Below are positions 57,267 through 63,744 of a stretch of 63,744 nt of DNA, piece by piece. Source of the DNA: Cristatella mucedo (taxonomy: Eukaryota; Bryozoa; Phylactolaemata; Cristatellidae); NCBI GenBank assembly GCA_009760855.2, contig WPIO01000380.1, positions 1 to 63,744 of the forward strand, given 5' to 3'. Made by a program: the position numbers and the translations under genes. How positions within the stretch are numbered: the first letter of the stretch is position 1; every line of letters starts with the position of its first letter. The notes under the pieces are model-generated. The model had not been told where the DNA came from, searched no databases, and saw nothing but the letters and a program-made list of their open reading frames with translations.

Positions 57267-58433
57267 CTGCTTGCGACGTTGTCAAGTCTACTGACCCCAG
57301 CGGATTTTCAAACTTATCTTGGATAATTTTTAACTTTTAACTCTTTTGCCTGACATTCGCCGATTTTGTATCTTCACATTTTCCAAGTCGAACCTTCGTC
57401 AGTCGGTGGCTGACTGTACTCTACATGCCATCACGTGATAAAGTGGACACGGACTTCCTGTATTTGGGCCACCTGCGTCCCATGAGGAGCCGCGAGTTTC
57501 TGCAACTAAGGGTACGCGGCCGATTCCGGCTGCCTGTACAAGTCTCGCAGCCGCTCTTACAAAAATACCCACTTCTGCGAACAGACTCTGCATGTGCACG
57601 TTGGAGCTACTTCCCGGACGTACCACGTGATCCTTCGCACTGAAGAATTTATAGCTTCCGGTTTCTTTAGAGCTCTTTGCTACTGCGCCGCCAAGGCTTA
57701 CAACCGATAGCCTCTTGTACAATCTTCTAAAAGAAAAAAAAAACTTTTGAACCTCTCTAGAAAGGCTACGAAATCCTAACCAGCCACTTCCCCCTGAAAC
57801 AGAGTGACACCGAGTCGACAGCCAGCAGCCTAGTGTGCCCGTGGAGCTCAGTCTCTGAAAGGGGCTGCTTTCCTCTGACCGGAAACGGTGAACCGGCACA
57901 CGGCATCTTACTTTCCTTAAAATCGCTTTCTTTGTGCGAGAAATGTCACTGTGTGCTGACAGTGCAGCTGCTTCCTTGAAGGCTTTTTGCTTTACAAAGT
58001 TACATAGAATCGGTTGGACTGCGGCTTCTGACGGACTTTCAGCTAGACATACGCTGGGCTTCGTGCTGCATCACGTCCGGTTGGCATTTCACCCACTGCG
58101 CTACTCGATAGTCAACGTACCAAGAACGACCAGCCTGCGACGGTGACAATATCGGCGCAGGGCATATGAGGCCTATATATAGTCCTCATTGTGATATTCA
58201 CGACATCGTAGCTTTTAAGGCACTCGCTACCGGACAACAAGTCCGAAGCATCGCCGCGTCTAGTCTTGGTTCGCTTTTGAGACCGTCGGTTGTAAAAAAG
58301 TTAATTCTTCCTTCTGAGATTATTCAATTATAATACATAAATACATATTCACATGTACAGGTACCCACGAGTATCTACACTACATAATTGATTTCACTAA
58401 TACCACCACCAACCATGGTCCCGCACAAGCACG

Positions 58434-58552
58434 CGTGCACACATATACACACACGCGCACACACACACACACGCACACGCACACGCACACGCACACGCAC
58501 ACGCACACGCACACGCACACGCACACGCACACACACATATACTCTCTTTCTT

Positions 58553-58601
<49 letters not shown>

Positions 58602-58656
58602 TTATCTATCTATCTATTTATCTTTCTATCTATTTATCTTTCTATCTATATCTCAC
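58434..58656. repeat. (CA/CG)n then (CT)n then TCTA-type microsatellites
   Basis: About 100 bases of CACACG repeats, then about 50 bases of CT repeat, then TCTAT/TTTAT repeats, ending only about 25 bases from the splice donor of the following minus-strand exon. Confidence 0.95.
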
Positions 58657-58680
58657 AACCCCAGTAGCAACCCCACTCAC

Positions 58681-58902
58681 TGGCATTTATAGACCTGAAA
58701 GTGCCTTGAAATCTGCGATAGTCAAGGTCAGGCTTGTCCTCTTTGTTGGTCGCATGCAGCTCGATGACCAAGTAGTTGCTGCTCGAGTAGTGGTTGACAG
58801 GCACTGAGGACAGGTTGCCACACAGCTCGTAATTCCACGCGGTGAGTTCGTTCACGCTCGGAGAATCCAGGTCCAGGTAGAAAACGTAGATAGCTGTCAC
58901 AT
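58681..58902 (-). CDS. CUB1 second-half exon, with an apparent one-base indel
   Basis: Acceptor GCTCATTTCAG, donor GTGAGT. Most of the exon reads YVFYLDLDSPSVNELTAWNY, ELCGNLSS, YLVIELHATNKED and FQGTFRSINA, a CUB second half. By the rule of the other CUBs it should enter with one base and then TGT (Cys); ATGTGACAGCTAT does give the expected C-D-S-Y. The frame must then change by one base near 58,889 to reach the main reading. So there is either a sequence error or a real frameshift in this allele. It exits with one base and joins the next exon exactly. Confidence 0.85.
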
Positions 58903-59104
58903 CTGAAATGAGATAGCTAGTGATTCGTTTTAGCTCTCTAAATCTCTTTCAGTGTAACTTCTGCGAGCCGATCCACTTATTATTCTATTATTTGATTACT
59001 GCATATAATTCCGACGGCGACTCAAAAAAAAGAACTACAGCGCCAATTAGGCACCGGTGCATCGGCCGTTAACTTGACCGCCAGCATGCTCGCATTATTG
59101 TTCG

Positions 59105-59275
59105 CACAATTTTTGCCCAGTGGTTAAGGTGCTCGCCCTTAGCGACAGAGGTCAAGGTGAATTGGTTTGACGACCAATTTCGTGGGCTCGAGCTCCGTGG
59201 AAAATGTGAAGCACCTGAACAGAGAATAACATCTCGTAAGGCGCGATAGAAATGAAAATGAATTATATTAAATTT
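59105..59275 (+). mobile_element. tRNA-derived SINE fragment
   Basis: GCCCAGTGGTTAAGGTGCTC (A-box-like), GTGGGCTCGAGCTCC (B-box-like), GTGAAGCACC and a terminal ATGAAAATGAATTATATT. Same block order as 37,668-37,835. Confidence 0.6.
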
Positions 59276-59537
59276 ATCGGAATGACAAAGCTCGAATCAT
59301 ATCTGCTTCTGAGTGTCAGAGTTTTTCTGATGACAATTTAACCTCTGTTAGTGGCAAGCATTTTATAAAAGCAAAGAGGCATTTCAACAGCAATAGAAAA
59401 TAGGTAAATTGGTTAGCAGTCGAGGGTTCATTCTAAAGTAAAGTCAGCATATCGGATATTTAATAACCTAAAACGTTATTGCGGCATTAGAATTTTCGCT
59501 TTCCGAGCTAATTTTATGTGTTTTCCTGTTCTTGGCA

Positions 59538-59984
59538 TGGCTTGGCTCCTTCGTACCTAGCTGAACTGCTGCACCAGTTTCAGCCTCTTCGCGCCCTCAG
59601 GTCCTGTGTGGACAATAAATTAGCTGTTCCATTCCTCCGCTTAAAGACCGTTGGCGACAGAAGCTTTAGCTTTGCAGGTCCTAGACTGTAGAACTCACTT
59701 CCACAATTCTTACGCAACGACAACTATTCTTCTGCTGCAGACTATAGCTCATCCTTTTCAGCGGTCCTGAGCTGCTACTTCTACGCTACTCACTACCTCA
59801 ACAGCTCTCCTAACTCTGCTATGCTTCCCACTTTCTCTTTGTTGCGTGAGACGAAGTCTGTTGGCTACCGAATGCGTACCGAAAGCCGCTTAGGCTGTGA
59901 GTGCGCTATACTAAGCTCTCCTGCATAACACTGACGTAGTCTTTATGACTTTGTGGAGTTAAAGATGGAGATACATTACATTAC
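59538..59984 (+). mobile_element. LINE family B 3' end fragment
   Basis: Closely matches 56,813-57,266: GGCTTGGCTCCTTCGTACCT, GACAGAAGCTTTAGCTTTGC, GAGACGAAGTCTGTTGGCTA and the same ACATTACATTACAT tail. 5'-truncated within the ORF. Confidence 0.85.
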
Positions 59985-60730
59985 ATCTCTTTGTGGTTTA
60001 TCCGGGAGGCAATCGCAGAATTGAGATTAAACATGCATGCTTTACAATGAATCAGCTCGAGTAGAATCTCAGGGAAATCTAAAAGGCAAATGTTTTCAGT
60101 AAAGTGCGTTGATCTAAGATCAACATTCAGCAGTCTCGTTGCCTGGCATAAACAGTATATATTTGAAATAATGATAATTAATTTCTAGCTCTTCGAGTGA
60201 GCACTGAGGTCAAGCTTTACTGACAAGCAATGACCGGTCAACTCGGGTCTTGTGAGTTTTAGAGTCAACCTACGATAGATAATGCCCGCTCGATGTAATT
60301 ATTTCAGTTTCTCTTTTGCTGTAAAGGCCTCGACTGCTGAAATCCTTCTGAAACGGGATGCTTTAAGGGTTCTCTGACAACCTGTTTCCTTTTTGAGTTG
60401 GCAGGTACCGTTGTTCTCTCATTCTAATAAACCAGCAAAAATGTCTTGCCGTAAAGAAGAATATTGCAGTCGTGCTCAAAGTGCAAGGAAATTAGTCAGT
60501 TTTAGCAGCTTTAACATGTCCCAATGTTTAAGTAACGGATTCTTTAAATTAACGTGCGCACAACGTCCATATTGTTTGATGCAACCACGGCATCGATCAT
60601 GTTCGAGAACTTTCTTATTGTTGAGAACAAAGCAAAGGCAGATACTTTATGTCAATTTTTCCGCATGAGAAAGGTCACCAGGTAGCGCATAGCGTCGTTT
60701 GACTCGACAGTGGCTAATCGTGCATCTTAC

Positions 60731-60904
60731 TTGGCCGAGTGTTCGATGAATTGTCCGAGGCGAAAGTCGCTAAGCCTGATCTCAATAATCTCGCCTTCGG
60801 CAGCTGAGAACGTGTAGAGCCAGCAGTCAGTCTCCTGCAGCCGAACAGGATAATCGGGCGACGTGAAGGATTTCTCTCGGCTCTCGCTGTGAAATACGTC
60901 ACAC
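60731..60904 (-). CDS. CUB1 first-half exon
   Basis: Acceptor TTTAGATTGCAG, donor GTAAGA. One base in, then CDVFHSESREKSFTSPDYPV, ETDCWLYTFSAAEGE, IIEIRLSDFRLGQF and EHSA, with two bases out. First two Cys and the SPDYP turn of a CUB. 174 nt. Unlike the later first-half exons it enters with one base, so the upstream intron is phase 2 rather than 1, consistent with its being the first domain after a different N-terminal exon. Confidence 0.9.
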
Positions 60905-61241
60905 CTGCAATCTAAACGGTGAGCGGCACGAGCCAAGCTATGAAAGGTTCGCTTCAACGCTTCACCTTCGAAGAGAACGGTGACAACTCTGCTTCGCCGG
61001 CTTCCCATAACAAAAACAATTCGCCTTATACTCGTGCTTGAGGTAGGCGCATGCATATTGATGGCATTCCCCGCATGTTGACTTTCTGCACGCGAGCCTT
61101 GTTTATTTGCTGTCATCTTACTTGCAAATGTGCCTCGCCTTGAAATAACGTGCAGACATTTTTTCGCGAAATTTTTTTTGCAAGGGCCATCGTCAAAAAG
61201 TCTTTCTTACGAAAACAAGCAGAAGCGGCTGTGTCGCCCCG

Positions 61242-61278
<37 letters not shown>

Positions 61279-62936
61279 ACACACACAGGCTCGGCTGCTC
61301 ATGCCCTCCAAAGTTTTTCAGCCGCAGCTGAAGCACAAACAAATATGTCAGCACTCTTCAGACCAGAATTCAAGCGAGAGCTACGTGGCCGCAGCTAGTC
61401 GAGTCATGTCACACGTCGATTCGACGAGCCGTTTACCGTACGCACTGCACAACCAGCGCCCACCCGAAGGGAAGCATGAGCATTCACTTAAAACTGCTTC
61501 TTTAGAATTCATGACGGAAAATATAATTGTTGAGCGAAACGCCCACATGGTTATGCCGCCAACCCAGCACCACAGCCAGGATTTGGCGAGGCTGTCAATC
61601 CTGACCTTGACTGAGACAGCCCAAAGTGAAGGTGGGAGAAGCGTGTCGCGTAGGCGTGCCGAGTCGGCCAGGTCGGACAGTGCTTTCAGGCCCACATCGC
61701 TCTTTAGGATTTTGCACCTAGAGACGGCTAGCATTGGTTCTTCAAAAGCAAAGTTTGTCAATGAGACTGCAGCTGCCCCACAATACCTCCGTCACAAATG
61801 GCATTTTTTGTGTTTGCAAAATGAACCTTATATTGAGATGCTTGCTCATAGGACCAAGCACTTCTTACTGTTGCCATATAAGCCTGAAGTAGTATTCAAA
61901 GCTTAAAAGATTACCGCAACAATCCCAGACCCTGGCGATTTTTTTCCACGCTTCAAGAGGGGCTCTCCAAATGCAGCTTCTTCCAATCTCAAGGTCTTAA
62001 CCTTGTTTAACGTGGATACTGTACGCCACTTGATTGCGGCTAGCATCAACTTAATAAACCAATAATCTTCCTGTTAACAAATTTTGAATCCGGAACCTTT
62101 GAGGTCAAAATCAGTTGACTAAGTGCAAACCCATTTGAATGGTTGCTTCATAGCCTTTTGGCAGGCCGACTATGCATCTAGGCTTAATTCTTCACTGACA
62201 CCAAAGCGCGTGTATTCCCAATGGTTCGTAATTTTAGTGACACGCTGCAAAAGTCTAGCGAAAAGCTTAGCGATTTGGTTCTAAGAATATTTTTCAATCA
62301 ATAAAGCGTATCCAGATTTTAAGTAATAGATACCACTCGCCAGGCACCTAGATGATAAATGATGGAAATCAGTAAGAAATCTAAAAAGGAAATTCTATTA
62401 AATGTAATTGTTTCATTTAAATTTGTCTACTCTATAAAAGACCGTGGTAGTACTTGGTACAATACTGCAGTTGCTGGTGTGTCTACTGACGGGCCGGTGC
62501 ACCGCGTGCGGTTAGGCAATACGAGAATTCAAGCTTATAACTAATTCTACGCCGGAAAACCTTATTCCATCTATGCCAGATTGAACGAGAACGCAAAAAC
62601 TAAATTGCTACAATGTATAAGCTCGTTTTTTTGGTTTCCTTGCACACACACACAGTGCGGAGTCACGGCTAGTCCTAACTAATGCCTCAGGAGTCATTAA
62701 GAGCTCAAAGGTTTCTTTCTCTCAGTAAACACCATGCGTCATAGTAACTAATGCATATAGCAGTCTCTGATATCAGCAAAGCAGGTAAGTGATGTCAGTG
62801 GTTTCTTTTTTCTAAAATGCTCGGTTTCAAGATTCAAGCTGGCAGGATTATGTCTAACATCCAAGTATAGTGCTGCTACTTGCTCCACAATTATTGCGTG
62901 TGTATGCAATACTGAGGTGCTTTGCGACCTGGCTAC
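60905..62936 (-). other. Possible 5' intron, no exon established
   Basis: It contains a 37-base C run. A minus-strand ORF at 61,381-61,761 includes LAKSWLWCWVGGITMWAF, hydrophobic enough for a signal peptide, but it has no good phase-matched donor. Left unassigned. Confidence 0.35.
61242..61278. repeat. Poly(C) tract of 37 bases followed by (CA)n
   Basis: Uninterrupted run of 37 C. On the other strand this is a G run able to form G-quadruplexes. It produces an artificial polyproline in the 258-codon plus-strand ORF. Confidence 0.97.
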
Positions 62937-63061
62937 TTAAACGGGACCTCCACCCCCAGCTGACAGCTGGGTAAGTCTCCCGATGAGTCCGCTGCCAGTC
63001 CGCTGCCCTTGCCGCGTAGCAGCGCCGGAGCACCTCCCTTATAGCTTCCACCTTGAATACG
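62937..63061 (-). CDS. Candidate upstream exon of the CUB gene
   Basis: Acceptor ATTATTCGCAG, donor GTAGCC. It reads without interruption IQGGSYKGGAPALLRGKGSG, then SSGDLPSCQLGVEVPF, and leaves two bases, exactly the phase needed to join the one base at the start of the CUB1 exon. GC at third positions is about 59%. No domain is recognised: a Gly-rich linker, then one Cys. The support is phase and composition only. Confidence 0.4.
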
Positions 63062-63744
63062 CTGCGAATAATATGTTTGTATAGATGACGCATGCAACTG
63101 AAGATTGATGGTTGCAATATTAACGAGTGAATGGGAGTGGTTGAAGCATCGCGAAGCTGGAAAGAAGAGCACTTACTTGGATTAGCTGCAGTAACTGTTT
63201 GCCCGGCCATAATGAATAACGCTCAAAAAGCAGCGTCGCCTAAAAGTGGAGCGCGACCTGAAGTGAAACGGCCGCCACTGCTGGCAGGCGTACACGAAAA
63301 CAGAATAGTGAAGGTAGCTAGCTGCACATAGCAGGGCTCACCTTGGGCAATCGCGTCCAGCTGGATATGCAGGTCGAGCTAGTCGGTTCAGGGAAGGGAT
63401 AGTGTGAGCAGTTTTGCTCCAAGTTCACTATATGGCCAGCGATTTTTCGAAGCCGCTAGTACCTCCGCGGGACGACCACCAAATTGCCCATTAAGCCTCG
63501 CGCGGCCACACTCGCTTGGTGTCAATTAGCCCTTTAGGTGCTGTAGGTATAATCGATCTCTTAGCGCGCCTACTGAGGAGGTAGTTCGACTCTGATTTTC
63601 GTGCATAATTTTCTGCTATGAGCTGCTGACATGGTCGCCGAAAGGAGCTTACCGTTCTTACCTCTAAGCTGGTGCTTTCTGACTAAATGTCCAACGGCTG
63701 AGCAAGCAAGAGTACAGTTTCTGATACTCGACGCAGACGGCTGA
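63062..63744. other. Window end, no feature recognised
   Basis: Read on both strands. No signal-peptide exon, promoter or repeat could be supported. Confidence 0.4.

Larger units (their letters stand above)
54015..58680 (-). other. Intron between CUB1 and CUB2
   Basis: About 4.7 kb, phase 1. It contains microsatellites (54,429-54,486; 58,434-58,656), a GC-rich CG/GC-alternating stretch near 56,420-56,465 and a LINE family-B copy (56,586-57,266). No other exon recognised. Confidence 0.6.
58903..60730 (-). other. Intron inside CUB1
   Basis: About 1.8 kb, phase 2. It contains a SINE (59,105-59,275) and a LINE family-B 3' end (59,538-59,984). A search for an extra small exon found none that is convincing. 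Confidence 0.6.

Noticed and set aside
58388-58807. 139-codon Thr/Arg then Ser/Leu-rich ORF
   Set aside because: Translation of CA/CG, CT and TCTA repeats running into the antisense strand of a CUB exon.
59105-59275. tRNA gene
   Set aside because: A-box-like and B-box-like motifs are present but no cloverleaf forms and a similar degenerate copy exists, so it is a SINE fragment.
61130-61906. 258-codon plus-strand ORF with a polyproline run
   Set aside because: The polyproline comes from the C homopolymer, the rest has no domain or codon bias, and the region fits an intron of the minus-strand gene.

Overview
The window looks like nuclear DNA of an invertebrate animal. It holds a multi-exon gene for an extracellular CUB-domain protein with canonical GT/AG introns of about 1.8-6 kb, several non-LTR retrotransposon fragments of L2/CR1 type, a pogo/Tigger transposon, a hAT MITE, tRNA-type SINE fragments and many long microsatellites. 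The species cannot be named from sequence alone. The main host gene resembles the SOL-1 (suppressor of lurcher) family of protostomes, so a protostome is the most likely source.

Region 1 (1 to about 11,930) is conspicuously AT-rich. It is an old, heavily frameshifted Polinton/Maverick (adintovirus-like) element whose left end lies outside the window. Recognisable parts are a C-terminal remnant of a large replication protein, a fiber-like gene with six degenerate repeats, a minor-capsid/core gene with a parvovirus-type phospholipase A2-like motif, an adenain-like cysteine protease continuous with a second unknown domain, a zinc-ribbon protein, an FtsK/A32-type packaging ATPase, a small zinc-finger protein and a retroviral-type integrase with an internal deletion. 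No hexon-like major capsid protein was found. The genes would have worked together as a capsid-maturation, packaging and integration module. Most are broken by indels, but a 178-aa ORF and the 283-aa protease-containing ORF are open. An L2-like LINE 3' end has landed inside the fiber gene.

Region 2 (about 12.0-21.1 kb) is repeat-built. It has three copies of a roughly 1-kb unit at 12.4-16.0 kb, then a diverged pair of long repeats (16.6-19.0 and 19.6-21.1 kb), the first carrying an extra GC-rich block of about 1.1 kb. From 21.1 to 25.9 kb only a precise 386-bp hAT MITE with a perfect 8-bp target duplication is clear.

Region 3 (25,973 to at least 60,904, perhaps 63,061) is one minus-strand gene: four CUB domains, each built from two exons, then a short terminal exon with a hydrophobic C-terminus. 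Introns inside each CUB are phase 2 and introns after each CUB are phase 1, without exception once a single apparent one-base indel in the second exon is allowed for. Introns contain a Tigger transposon, LINE and SINE fragments, microsatellites and a hairpin-flanked minisatellite. The N-terminal (signal peptide) exon was not identified with confidence.
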